Positions 1 to 6,781 of a DNA stretch of 45,266 bases are shown here, piece after piece. Both the position numbers and the translations under genes were made by a program. Every line of letters begins with the position of its first letter. Position 1 is the first letter of the stretch. The stretch comes from Nocardia concava NBRC 100430 (GTDB taxonomy: Bacteria; Actinomycetota; Actinomycetes; Mycobacteriales; Mycobacteriaceae): assembly GCF_000308815.1 (NCBI RefSeq), contig NZ_BAFX01000195.1:1-45266 (forward strand), given 5' to 3'. A model generated the notes under the pieces. It was given only the letters and a program-made list of their open reading frames with translations. It was not told the origin of the DNA and did no database searches.

Positions 1-66
1 GGATCACACCGCGCCCGACTCTAGGATGCTGGACAGTAGCTGCAAGTAGGTCCGAGGGTTGGGTAG

Positions 67-852
67 GTGCGCATGTCTTCGGACGAGCTGAAGCTTCCCA
101 TACCCTCGCTCGGCGACTACGTCGCGTATCACCGCAAGCGGCTGCGGCTGACCCGGGAGCAATTGGGGCAGCGGGCCTTCCTGTCGGCGCGGACCATTCA
201 GAAGCTCGAGCGCGGGGAGCAGACCGGCCTGAGCCTGCCGACCCAGGAGGCGCTGGGCCGCGCGCTCGGGCTCACGACCGAGGACGAGTTCCGGCATCTG
301 GACGATCTGACCCGGGTTCACATATCCCGGCCGTGGCTGGGCGAAGGCATGCGGAGTGAGGCCACCGCCGCCGAACAAGCCATGCTCGACGACCTGATGC
401 CGCGCCCGGCCGCGTACTGCAACTGGGCCTGGGAGGCCATTGCCGCCAACGAGGCCTATGAGCGGTTGTTCCCCGGACGGCTGTCGTACGGCAATCTCAT
501 GCTCTGGCTGTTCGGTCCGATCGGCCGCGAAATCCTGGTGGAGTGGGAGACCGAGGCCAGGAATGTCGTCGCCCGAATGCGCGGCATCCTCACCCATTTC
601 GGCAATCCGGCGATCGGGGTGTCCGTACTGCGTGCGCTCCAGGATGATCCCGACTTCGCCCGCATCTGGCTCACGCGCAGTGTCGGTTTCGATCGCGGAC
701 TCGACGAGCCGCAGCACGTCTACACCGATGCGGGTCCGGTCAGCGTGACCATGCAGTTGCAGTCCTTCCCTCCCGGGCGCGAACACCTGCATCTCTGCGT
801 AGCAGTGGTTCGTCCCTATGTGGGCGACTTCGGCCGAACAGACCCTATTTAG
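67..852 (+). CDS. XRE-family regulator with MmyB-like ligand-binding domain
   Basis: A 261-residue cytoplasmic DNA-binding regulator. Residues about 12-70 form an XRE/Cro-type helix-turn-helix (LGDYVAYHRKRLRLTREQLG, then ARTIQKLERGE). The rest, rich in Trp and Phe, fits the MmyB-like ligand-binding domain common in actinobacterial regulators (for example NWAWEAIAANEAYERLFPG). The family usually controls a neighbouring oxidoreductase or transporter, but no such target can be assigned here. The GTG at 67 gives the listed start; the ATG at 73 is an equal alternative. A hairpin follows the stop codon directly, so the gene is probably monocistronic. The family call is firm; the target is unknown. 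Confidence 0.85.
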   Translation: MRMSSDELKLPIPSLGDYVAYHRKRLRLTREQLGQRAFLSARTIQKLERGEQTGLSLPTQEALGRALGLTTEDEFRHLDDLTRVHISRPWLGEGMRSEATAAEQAMLDDLMPRPAAYCNWAWEAIAANEAYERLFPGRLSYGNLMLWLFGPIGREILVEWETEARNVVARMRGILTHFGNPAIGVSVLRALQDDPDFARIWLTRSVGFDRGLDEPQHVYTDAGPVSVTMQLQSFPPGREHLHLCVAVVRPYVGDFGRTDPI

Positions 853-857
853 GGTTA

Positions 858-876
858 CCGGGACAGCTTGTCCCGG
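858..876 (+). terminator. Hairpin after the XRE regulator
   Basis: CCGGGACA and TGTCCCGG form a perfect 8-bp stem around a 3-nt loop (gct), six bases after the regulator stop codon. No T-tract follows. It looks like a rho-independent-type hairpin without a U tail, which is common in actinobacteria. Confidence 0.55.
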
Positions 877-970
877 ATGTCCGGTGTCCGCTTTGATTTC
901 CTCCGGCGGTGCCGTGGAGGGGACGGCATCGCCGAGACATCCGTCCAGTCTTCGGCAACGAATACGAACC

Positions 971-982
971 GACTAGTTAGTC
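971..982. promoter_or_regulatory. Short inverted repeat, possible operator
   Basis: GACTA-GT-TAGTC is a perfect 5-bp inverted repeat with a 2-nt centre, 35 nt upstream of a small ORF with a strong ribosome binding site. The pattern resembles TetR-type operators, but no cognate regulator can be named. Confidence 0.35.
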
Positions 983-1016
983 ACGGGTATTCGATTTCAC
1001 GAAGGAGGACAGACGA

Positions 1017-1088
1017 ATGATTCCGCATTTCATCGGCGATGTCATCGCTGCGGTGCACGGCCTCCTCGAGAGGCTGCTCATCCCGTAG
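1017..1088 (+). CDS. Possible 23-residue peptide gene
   Basis: A short ORF (MIPHFIGDVIAAVHGLLERL followed by LIP and TAG). A near-ideal Shine-Dalgarno, AAGGAGGA at 1001-1008, lies 8 nt before the ATG, which is stronger than that of most long genes in the window. The predicted peptide is mostly hydrophobic with spaced His, Asp, Glu and Arg, so it could be an amphipathic helix. It ends 79 nt before the Ddn-type reductase gene and could be an independent micropeptide or a leader ORF. No homologue is recognised. Coding status rests on the ribosome binding site and the peptide pattern only. Confidence 0.4.
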   Translation: MIPHFIGDVIAAVHGLLERLLIP

Positions 1089-1167
1089 TACCGATGTCCC
1101 GGGGCGGCTGGAGCCGCTCCGGGACTCGGATCGCCGGTATGGTCCCCGACTGATACCGTGCTGGCAC

Positions 1168-1518
1168 ATGGCACTGAAAAATGTTGCGGCACAGGTGGCG
1201 AACTCGCTCAACGCGGGCATCGTGGCGTTGACCAAGGCTCCGGTGATCGGTTCGCTCATGGGTCGCGGCTTCGTCGTCATCACCTACACCGGCCGCCGTT
1301 CGGGCAAGACGTTCAGCACGCCGGTCAACTACTGGCGCAAGGGCGACGAGATCATCATCGGTGTCGGCATGGCGGACAAGAAGAACTGGTGGCGCAACTT
1401 CCAGGGCGACGGCGGCCCGATCTCCCTGCACCTGAACGGAGCCGACCGCACCGGCCACGCAGTCGCCAATCGCGATAACGGCCGCACCACGGTGCGGGTC
1501 AAGCTCGACGCCGTCTGA
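1168..1518 (+). CDS. Ddn-type nitroreductase/quinone reductase family protein
   Basis: A 116-residue protein of the deazaflavin (F420)-dependent nitroreductase family, the Ddn/DUF385 split-barrel fold found in mycobacteria and nocardiae. The segment VVITYTGRRSGKTFSTPVNY is the family core strand and cofactor-binding region, followed by KKNWWRNFQ and an HLNG strand. Members reduce quinones or nitro compounds with F420H2, but some bind other cofactors, so the substrate is unknown. The ATG at 1168 is chosen because homologues start near the MALKNVAAQVAN helix; the frame is open further upstream without a credible start. A second family member lies at 24557-24949. Confidence 0.8.
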   Translation: MALKNVAAQVANSLNAGIVALTKAPVIGSLMGRGFVVITYTGRRSGKTFSTPVNYWRKGDEIIIGVGMADKKNWWRNFQGDGGPISLHLNGADRTGHAVANRDNGRTTVRVKLDAV

Positions 1519-1551
1519 CGGGCATGCCCGCCGCCTCAATACAGTGACCGC

Positions 1552-2091
1552 ATGGACATCTGCGTGTTTCTGTCGGCCGCCGACCTCGACGAGCGCTACA
1601 CCGGGCCCGCGCGCGAATTCGCCGAGCTGATCGGCAAGGGCGGCCACACCCTGGTGTGGGGCGGGTCCGATGTCGGGCTCATGAAGGTGGTCGCCGACGG
1701 TGTCCAGGAGAGCGGCGGGCGACTGGTCGGCGTCTCGGTGGAATTCCTGCGCGGCAAGGCGCGGGCGAATGCCGACGAGATGATCATTGCCGCCGACCTG
1801 GCCGAACGGAAGGCGAAGCTGCTCGGGCTGGCCGACGCCATCGTGATCATGGTCGGCGGTACCGGCACCCTGGACGAGGCCACCGAGATCCTTGAGATGA
1901 AAAAGCATGGGCTGCACCGGAAGCCCGTGGTGCTGCTGAACACCGCCGGGTTCTACGACGGACTGCTGGTCCAGTTCGAGCGGATGGAGGCGGAGGGGTT
2001 CCTGCCGCTGCCGCTGTCGGAGCTGGTGTATTTCGCCGATGACGGCGCGCACGCCCTGGCCTACCTCGAGCAGGCGGTCCGGAACGGCTGA
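1552..2091 (+). CDS. LOG-family nucleoside 5'-monophosphate phosphoribohydrolase
   Basis: A 179-residue Rossmann-fold protein of the TIGR00730/LOG family. The signature GGTGTLDE lies at residues 102-109 and corresponds to the PGGxGTxxE motif; AERKAKLLGLAD precedes it and NTAGFYDGLL is the usual C-terminal block. Family members release the base from nucleoside 5'-monophosphates, including cytokinin precursors. In soil actinobacteria the role may be cytokinin release or nucleotide salvage. Val replaces the usual Pro of the motif, a conservative change. It lies 33 nt downstream of the Ddn-type gene and may share a transcript. Confidence 0.85.
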   Translation: MDICVFLSAADLDERYTGPAREFAELIGKGGHTLVWGGSDVGLMKVVADGVQESGGRLVGVSVEFLRGKARANADEMIIAADLAERKAKLLGLADAIVIMVGGTGTLDEATEILEMKKHGLHRKPVVLLNTAGFYDGLLVQFERMEAEGFLPLPLSELVYFADDGAHALAYLEQAVRNG

Positions 2092-2152
2092 TTGCCACGT
2101 CGCGAGGTCCGTGCCAGCCTGGACGCAGAGGAATGTGTACGAGGAGGCAGTC

Positions 2153-2491
2153 GTGAGGTCCCGGGTAGGACTCGACGAGTCGGCGCTGCGCGTCACCGTC
2201 GACTTCACCGACGCCGCGCACCGGTCGCTCGGCATCGGCTGGTCCCTGAACGCGGACGCGCACAAGCGATTCGAGTCCGTGCGCATCTTCCTCGTCTCAC
2301 TGCGTGATGAGCCCTCGCGCACCTATCTGGGCCTGGTCGACTGGCAGGACCGCGCCTCGATCGAACTGCCCGAAGCCCTACCCGCGGGCCGCTACGCCAT
2401 CGACATCGATGCCTACGGCAGCGCCAGCTGGGGTGACGGCCGCCTCGACGCGCGGGGACGCAGCGCCACCTTCACCGTCGATCCGGTATGA
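2153..2491 (+). CDS. Hypothetical protein, 112 residues
   Basis: The function is not recognised. The GTG at 2153 has a good ribosome binding site, GAGGAGG at 2141-2147; the frame is open further upstream, but that stretch overlaps the LOG gene and does not look coding. The product has alternating polar and hydrophobic residues with many Asp, Arg and Ser (for example RYAIDIDAYGSASWGDGR), consistent with a small beta-sandwich, and lacks a signal peptide. Its last 20 bases overlap the convergent membrane protein gene at 2472-3161. Confidence 0.65.
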   Translation: MRSRVGLDESALRVTVDFTDAAHRSLGIGWSLNADAHKRFESVRIFLVSLRDEPSRTYLGLVDWQDRASIELPEALPAGRYAIDIDAYGSASWGDGRLDARGRSATFTVDPV

Positions 2492-3161
2492 CCAGGTCGA
2501 GCGGTCCGAGCAGATCCGCCACGTGCAACAGCTGCCCCGCGTACCAGGGGATCTGCTCCGGATCCTTCAGTTTCCCCGAAACCGATGTGTAGGTGAGCAA
2601 TTCGTTGCCCACGAGGCTCCACTGCGGCACCGCCCCAGCGATGTGCGCGGCTACCAGATTCGGGCCGACCATCGCCTTGGCGTGGCCGGGATCCGCGGCG
2701 TCGATCCGGAACTTGGCGTCGAAGAGGACATTGCCGGTCGCGGTGGGCTTGTCGCCGAACAGCGCCCGCCCGAATTGCGATACGAGCCCCCGCTGCCGCA
2801 CCGCCAGCGGCGGATGCGGCCGGTCCAGCAGAACCAGCGCCACGATGTAGTGGTGTGTCGTGGTGGACTGGGAATCCCCACTGCCGGAAGTGGTTTGGTA
2901 CGAATACTCCGCCACGGTCACCCAGCGTCCGCCCAGCTGCCCGGTCACCGTCACCCCGAGTCCGTGCCGATTGCGGCCCGGCAGCCGCGCGGTGAAGGCC
3001 GCGGTCGACCGTTCCCGAAACATCCATCCGTGCGCCGCGGCCCAACCCCTGATCCGCTCCTTGCGTTCCCGTTCGGCGTGGATCGCTATGGGTATGAACA
3101 CGATCAGCAGGAGTACCGGAACTGCCAGCAGCGCGACGAAGAAGATTGCCGCGAACGCCAT
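2472..3161 (-). CDS. Membrane-anchored protein of unknown function
   Basis: A 229-residue protein. Residues about 2-27 form one strongly hydrophobic helix (AFAAIFFVALLAVPVLLLIV), followed by a basic/acidic stretch (HAERERKERIRG) and a soluble domain of about 190 residues that likely faces the cytoplasm. The soluble part contains a Ser/Thr-rich loop (SGSGDSQSTTTHHY) and ends with a WYAGQLLHVADLLGPLDLV helix. The long upstream open frame is ignored: the ATG at 3161 has a G-rich ribosome binding site (gggggaa) and begins the membrane helix. It overlaps its convergent neighbour by 20 bases. Confidence 0.7.
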   Translation of the reverse strand: MAFAAIFFVALLAVPVLLLIVFIPIAIHAERERKERIRGWAAAHGWMFRERSTAAFTARLPGRNRHGLGVTVTGQLGGRWVTVAEYSYQTTSGSGDSQSTTTHHYIVALVLLDRPHPPLAVRQRGLVSQFGRALFGDKPTATGNVLFDAKFRIDAADPGHAKAMVGPNLVAAHIAGAVPQWSLVGNELLTYTSVSGKLKDPEQIPWYAGQLLHVADLLGPLDLVIPDRR

Positions 3162-3308
3162 GTGTTCCCCCTTCCTTGTCGCCGACAGCTTCCGCGACCG
3201 ACCTTCCGGTCCGCTTAAGAGATCTTTGCGAACCGGGCAAAGCCGCTTCTCGTGTGCTGGATGTGGGCATGATGGGGATGCCCCGCCGATTCGAAAGTGA
3301 CTTCCTCC

Positions 3309-4088
3309 ATGAAGGTTCACCATCTGAACTGCGGCACCATGCGCATGCCTTCCATCACGCTGTGCTGTCACGTCCTGCTCATCGAAAACGGCGACGGCCT
3401 GGTGCTCGTCGACACCGGATTCGGACTGCTCGATATCGCCGATCCGAGACGGGTCGGGCCGCAGCGCCGGGTCAACCGGCCGACCCTCGATCCCGCGCAG
3501 ACCGCGGTGCGGCAGATTCGTGAACTCGGATTGAATCCGGGGGACGTGCGGCACGTGATCACCACCCATCTCGACTCCGACCATGTGGGCGGTCTCGCCG
3601 ATTTCCCCGATGCCACACTGCATCTCACCGCTGCGGAGGCGCAGGGCGCGATGCATTCCCCGAGCTGGCGGGAGCGCCTGCGGTACCGCCCGGAGCTGTG
3701 GTCGCACGATCCGAAGATCGTCGAATACGCGCCCGAGGGCGAGAGCTGGCGCGGTCTCACCGCGCAGGAGCTGACCGATATCGGTCCCGGAATCGTGCTG
3801 GTGCCCATGCCCGGGCACACGCGCGGTCATACCGCCGTCGCCGTCGACGCGGGTCATCGCTGGGTGCTGCATTGCGGGGACGCCTTCCTGCATCCCGGCC
3901 GGATCGACGGGCGCGGTATTCCGGTCCGGCACGCTCTGCTGGAGAACATGCTCGCCTTCGATCGCGACCGGGTGCACGACAACCATGCCCGGGTGGCGGA
4001 GCTCTACCGGGCGGGCGATCCGGATCTGCTGATCGTGTGCGCCCACGATCAGGGCATGTTCGAGCAGGCCGTGGCTACCGCGAGGTAG
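3309..4088 (+). CDS. MBL-fold metallo-hydrolase
   Basis: A 259-residue metallo-beta-lactamase-fold hydrolase. The metal motif is THLDSDHVGG, with H87, D89, D91 and H92; an Asp replaces the middle His of the classical HxHxDH. Further metal-ligand candidates are H170 and H174 in GHTRGHTAVA, the Asp of HCGDAFLH, and the His of VCAHDQGMF. The layout resembles lactonase-type members (quorum-quenching lactonases, L-ascorbate lactonase-like), but the substrate cannot be read. The ATG at 3309 is preferred over the in-frame GTG at 3297; neither has a clear ribosome binding site. Confidence 0.85.
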   Translation: MKVHHLNCGTMRMPSITLCCHVLLIENGDGLVLVDTGFGLLDIADPRRVGPQRRVNRPTLDPAQTAVRQIRELGLNPGDVRHVITTHLDSDHVGGLADFPDATLHLTAAEAQGAMHSPSWRERLRYRPELWSHDPKIVEYAPEGESWRGLTAQELTDIGPGIVLVPMPGHTRGHTAVAVDAGHRWVLHCGDAFLHPGRIDGRGIPVRHALLENMLAFDRDRVHDNHARVAELYRAGDPDLLIVCAHDQGMFEQAVATAR

Positions 4089-4102
4089 CCCCTTCCCTCT
4101 GA

Positions 4103-4121
4103 ATTCAACATATTGTTGAAT
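4103..4121. promoter_or_regulatory. Palindromic operator over the cyclophilin-like gene start
   Basis: ATTCAACATATTGTTGAAT is an inverted repeat with perfect 8-bp arms and a 3-nt centre (TAT). It is AT-rich in GC-rich surroundings and ends 7 nt before the start codon at 4129. This is the usual geometry of a MarR- or GntR-type operator over a promoter. No regulator of these families is adjacent, so the binder is unknown. Confidence 0.6.
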
Positions 4122-4128
4122 GTGGGGC

Positions 4129-4500
4129 ATGACCCGGATCCGCATCACCTGGCCCGCCAATCAGCTCACCGCCACCCTCGAGGACACCTCCACCACCAAG
4201 GCCCTGCTGGCCGCGCTGCCCATCTCCTCGAGCGCGAGCACCTGGGGTGAGGAGGTCTACTTCGAGACCGGTGTGAGCGTCGCGCGGGATCTGGACGCGC
4301 GGCAGATCGTGGATCCCGGCACGGTCGCCTTCTGGACCGACGGTGATTCGCTGGCCCTGCCCTACGGCCCCACCCCGATCTCGCACGGCGACGAATGCCG
4401 CCTGGCCAGCGCCTGCAATGTCCTCGGCGTCATCGACGGCGACCCGCGCCTGCTCGCCACCGTCCGCCCCGGCGACCCGATTCGCGTGGAATTGGCCTGA
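4129..4500 (+). CDS. Cyclophilin-like fold protein
   Basis: A 123-residue protein matching the small cyclophilin-like (TM1367-type) family: an RIRITWPANQLTATLEDTST start, the block WGEEVYFETGV, then GTVAFWTDGDSLALPYGPTP and a final RLASACNVLGVIDGDPR segment. These proteins have the cyclophilin barrel without proven prolyl isomerase activity, and their biological role is unclear. The ATG at 4129 is chosen over the ATG at 4120, because the latter lies inside the palindromic operator. The short leader implies a leaderless or nearly leaderless mRNA. Confidence 0.75.
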   Translation: MTRIRITWPANQLTATLEDTSTTKALLAALPISSSASTWGEEVYFETGVSVARDLDARQIVDPGTVAFWTDGDSLALPYGPTPISHGDECRLASACNVLGVIDGDPRLLATVRPGDPIRVELA

Positions 4501-4662
4501 CCAGACGCCGTTAGCCGCCTGGGCCCCAATCCCATTCGAGGAGACCCCCGCATTCGCACCCGCTATGCTGCACGGCGAACCGCCGCGCCGTGGAACAGGG
4601 GAGCGGGGGAGGATCGAGGGGAGCGGCCGGTTCAGGCCGCACAACGGAAGGGCAAACAGAAT

Positions 4663-5787
4663 ATGCGGGGAGGATGGGCCAAGCGGGGCCTGGTGGGAGC
4701 CGCGGTGGCCGCGATGCTGCCGTTCGGGGTGGTGGCCGGACCGGCCGCGGCGGATACGAATCCGAATGCCTTCGACTTCTACGTCGACTCGAGCATGGGG
4801 TCGGTGAAGACCCGGATCGTGCGGGCCGCGGACGGAAATACCGACCGGGTGGTGTACCTGCTGGACGGGGAACGCTCGCAGAACGACTACAACGGTTGGG
4901 AGATCCACACCAGCATTCCGGCGGCGCTGGCCAAGTTCAATATCAATGTGGTGATGCCGGTCGGCGGCGAATCCAGCTTCTACCAGGACTGGGATTCCCC
5001 CAGCAGCTTCGGCGGCGTCAACCCCGACGCGAACCTCTTCCCCAGCCGGGATTCCGGTTCGGCGGTCGCGGGCTGGGACGAGACCTCGGGTAAGTCCTAC
5101 ACCTACCAGTGGGAGACCTTCCTCACCCAGAACCTGCGCGACGCGCTGCGAAATCGTCTGGGCTTCAGCGACTCTCGTAACGGCGTCTTCGGTCTGTCGA
5201 GCGGCGGCAGCGCCGCGTTGCTGATGGCCGCCTACCACCCGGACCAATTCAATTACGCCGGTTCGCTTTCCGGCTACCTCTACATGTCGGCCCCCGGCAT
5301 GCGTGACGCACTGCGCCTGGCCCTGCTGGCGGCAGGTGGCTACAACATCGATTCCATGGCCGCCGCGGGCAGCCCGAAGTGGCAGCGCATGGACCCGTAC
5401 GGCTTCGTGGACAAGCTGATCGCCAACAACACCCGCCTCTACATCTCGGCAGGCAGCGCGGTCCCCGCCCAGCAGGACCTGTCCTCCTCCGACGCGGTGA
5501 TCCAGGGCATGCCGCTCGAGGGCATCGCCCTCGCCAACACCAAGTCCTTCCAGTCGAAGCTGGACGGCCTCGGCTACGACAACGTCACCTACGACTTCCC
5601 CAGCATCGGCGTCCACAACTGGGGCAACTGGGAGCAGGTGGCCAACCGCATGCTCCCCGACATCGCCCAGCACATCGGCAAGCCTTTGCCGCCCGGCGCC
5701 CAACCGGCCCCGCCGGCCGACGGCCCCGACGGCGCTCAACCCCCGAACGGTGCGCCGCCCGCCGGTGGACCGGCTCAGCAGAACTGA
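4663..5787 (+). CDS. Secreted mycolyltransferase, antigen 85 type
   Basis: A 374-residue alpha/beta hydrolase of the antigen 85/esterase D family. Such enzymes transfer mycolic acids to trehalose and arabinogalactan outside the membrane. Residues 1-31 are a signal peptide ending AGPAAA-D. The nucleophile elbow is GLSSG with S179; the catalytic His is H318 in IGVHNWGNWEQ; YLLDGERSQNDYNGW and FYQDW match the family's substrate-pocket blocks. An unusual Pro/Gly tail of about 35 residues (PPGAQPAPPADG and similar) follows the fold and may reach into or anchor to the wall. A ribosome binding site (GGAAGGG) precedes the ATG, and a terminator follows. Confidence 0.9.
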   Translation: MRGGWAKRGLVGAAVAAMLPFGVVAGPAAADTNPNAFDFYVDSSMGSVKTRIVRAADGNTDRVVYLLDGERSQNDYNGWEIHTSIPAALAKFNINVVMPVGGESSFYQDWDSPSSFGGVNPDANLFPSRDSGSAVAGWDETSGKSYTYQWETFLTQNLRDALRNRLGFSDSRNGVFGLSSGGSAALLMAAYHPDQFNYAGSLSGYLYMSAPGMRDALRLALLAAGGYNIDSMAAAGSPKWQRMDPYGFVDKLIANNTRLYISAGSAVPAQQDLSSSDAVIQGMPLEGIALANTKSFQSKLDGLGYDNVTYDFPSIGVHNWGNWEQVANRMLPDIAQHIGKPLPPGAQPAPPADGPDGAQPPNGAPPAGGPAQQN

Positions 5788-5805
5788 CGCTCGAATTCGA
5801 AAAGA

Positions 5806-5834
5806 CCGCCGCTACCCGGTATTCCGGGCGGCGG
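5806..5834. terminator. Bidirectional terminator between convergent genes
   Basis: Arms CCGCCG and CGGCGG enclose an inner stem CCCGG/CCGGG with a TATT loop and a 3-nt bulge on the left. It sits midway between the stop codons of the mycolyltransferase and of the convergent secreted protein, so it can serve both. Confidence 0.7.
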
Positions 5835-5857
5835 CGGATTTCGTCTGTCGGGTGTCG

Positions 5858-6340
5858 TCAGATCGGGGCGGGGACGGTGATGGTGAGTTCGGCGGGGGTG
5901 GGGTTGGTGCTGACCGAGACCGAGACTCGGCCGGAGCCGGGAAGGGTGAAGAAGGCTGCGTGCCAGCCGTAGTGGCCGTCGTACTGGGTGGATTTGGTTT
6001 CGGTGTTGGAGACGCCGGTGTCGAGGTTGCGCATGGTGACGGTGGTGGAGATTTCGCAGGCGTCGCCGGGGGAGGCGGAGAGGGAGCCGGCGGGGTTGGT
6101 GTCGGGGGTGAAGTTCACCGTGACCCGGGTCGAGCTGTCGATGAAGTCGGCGAATTCGCGGGCCTGCTGGCCCTGGCTGGCCGATACCTCGGCGGTCACC
6201 TTGCCCGAGCAGCCGGGGGCGGGGCTGATGGGGGCGGAGTCGAAGTAGAGCGGCGCGTCCGCGGCGGCCGGAGCGGCCGGGATGAGGAGCGCGGCTATCG
6301 GCAGGATGGGCGCTGCCGCGATCAGAACGCCTCGTTTCAT
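5858..6340 (-). CDS. Secreted protein of unknown function
   Basis: A 160-residue exported protein. Residues 1-28 are a classical signal peptide (MKRGVLIAAAPILPIAALLI, then PAAPAAA-D). The mature part has two Cys (in PGCSGKV and GDACEIS) that could form a disulfide, many Ser/Thr/Val strands and a C-terminal ELTITVPAP strand, consistent with an immunoglobulin-like beta-sandwich. The ATG at 6340 is chosen because the ribosome binding site (GTAGGG) is about 10 nt upstream; a GTG three codons earlier overlaps it. It is convergent with the mycolyltransferase; a wall role is suggested only by location. Confidence 0.7.
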   Translation of the reverse strand: MKRGVLIAAAPILPIAALLIPAAPAAADAPLYFDSAPISPAPGCSGKVTAEVSASQGQQAREFADFIDSSTRVTVNFTPDTNPAGSLSASPGDACEISTTVTMRNLDTGVSNTETKSTQYDGHYGWHAAFFTLPGSGRVSVSVSTNPTPAELTITVPAPI

Positions 6341-6482
6341 AGCGGTCACCCTACCTGCGGCGCGATCGATCGCGGGGTAGGTAGTGCGGCTCGGAAAACC
6401 AGGTAGTTGCTACTCGTGAACGGGCGGCGTGGCAGGCGGATGCTGGCGGTGTCTTATTACTACGCAAGCGGAGGTGGTCGTC

Positions 6483-6770
6483 ATGGCCGTTCTGTGGATT
6501 CGCACGCGCCGGATGACGCTGCCCGACACGTTTCGGGATATCAACGATCTGAAGGCCGACATTGTGCCGGTGCTGGTGAACAACGCGTTCAGCGATGTCG
6601 TGAACACCGATGGGGAGGTGGCGGGGAACCGGGGTGTCATCCGGCTTTCCGTGATTCACCTCCCCATTTTCGGGCGCGACTTCTATCAGCAGGTCATCGC
6701 CTCGGGGGAGGATGCCGACGGGACGCTGTTCGTCGTCGAGGACATTCAGAGGCAGATCGCTGTGGGGTGA
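6483..6770 (+). CDS. Hypothetical protein, 95 residues
   Basis: A small soluble protein with no recognised family. The start is well supported: CGGAGG at 6469-6474 lies 8 nt before the ATG at 6483. The sequence has an LPDTFRDINDLKADIVPVLV block, an Asp/Gly/Asn-rich middle (NTDGEVAGNRG) and a C-terminal LFVVEDIQRQIAVG helix. It is divergent from the secreted protein gene and ends 11 bases before the convergent arabinosyltransferase gene. Confidence 0.6.
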   Translation: MAVLWIRTRRMTLPDTFRDINDLKADIVPVLVNNAFSDVVNTDGEVAGNRGVIRLSVIHLPIFGRDFYQQVIASGEDADGTLFVVEDIQRQIAVG

Positions 6771-6781
6771 AGCTGCAGGGG

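Noticed and set aside
4105..5739. A long open frame on the minus strand opposite the cyclophilin-like and mycolyltransferase genes
   Set aside because: It is a high-GC shadow: it lacks a ribosome binding site and recognisable motifs, while the plus-strand genes have clear family signatures.
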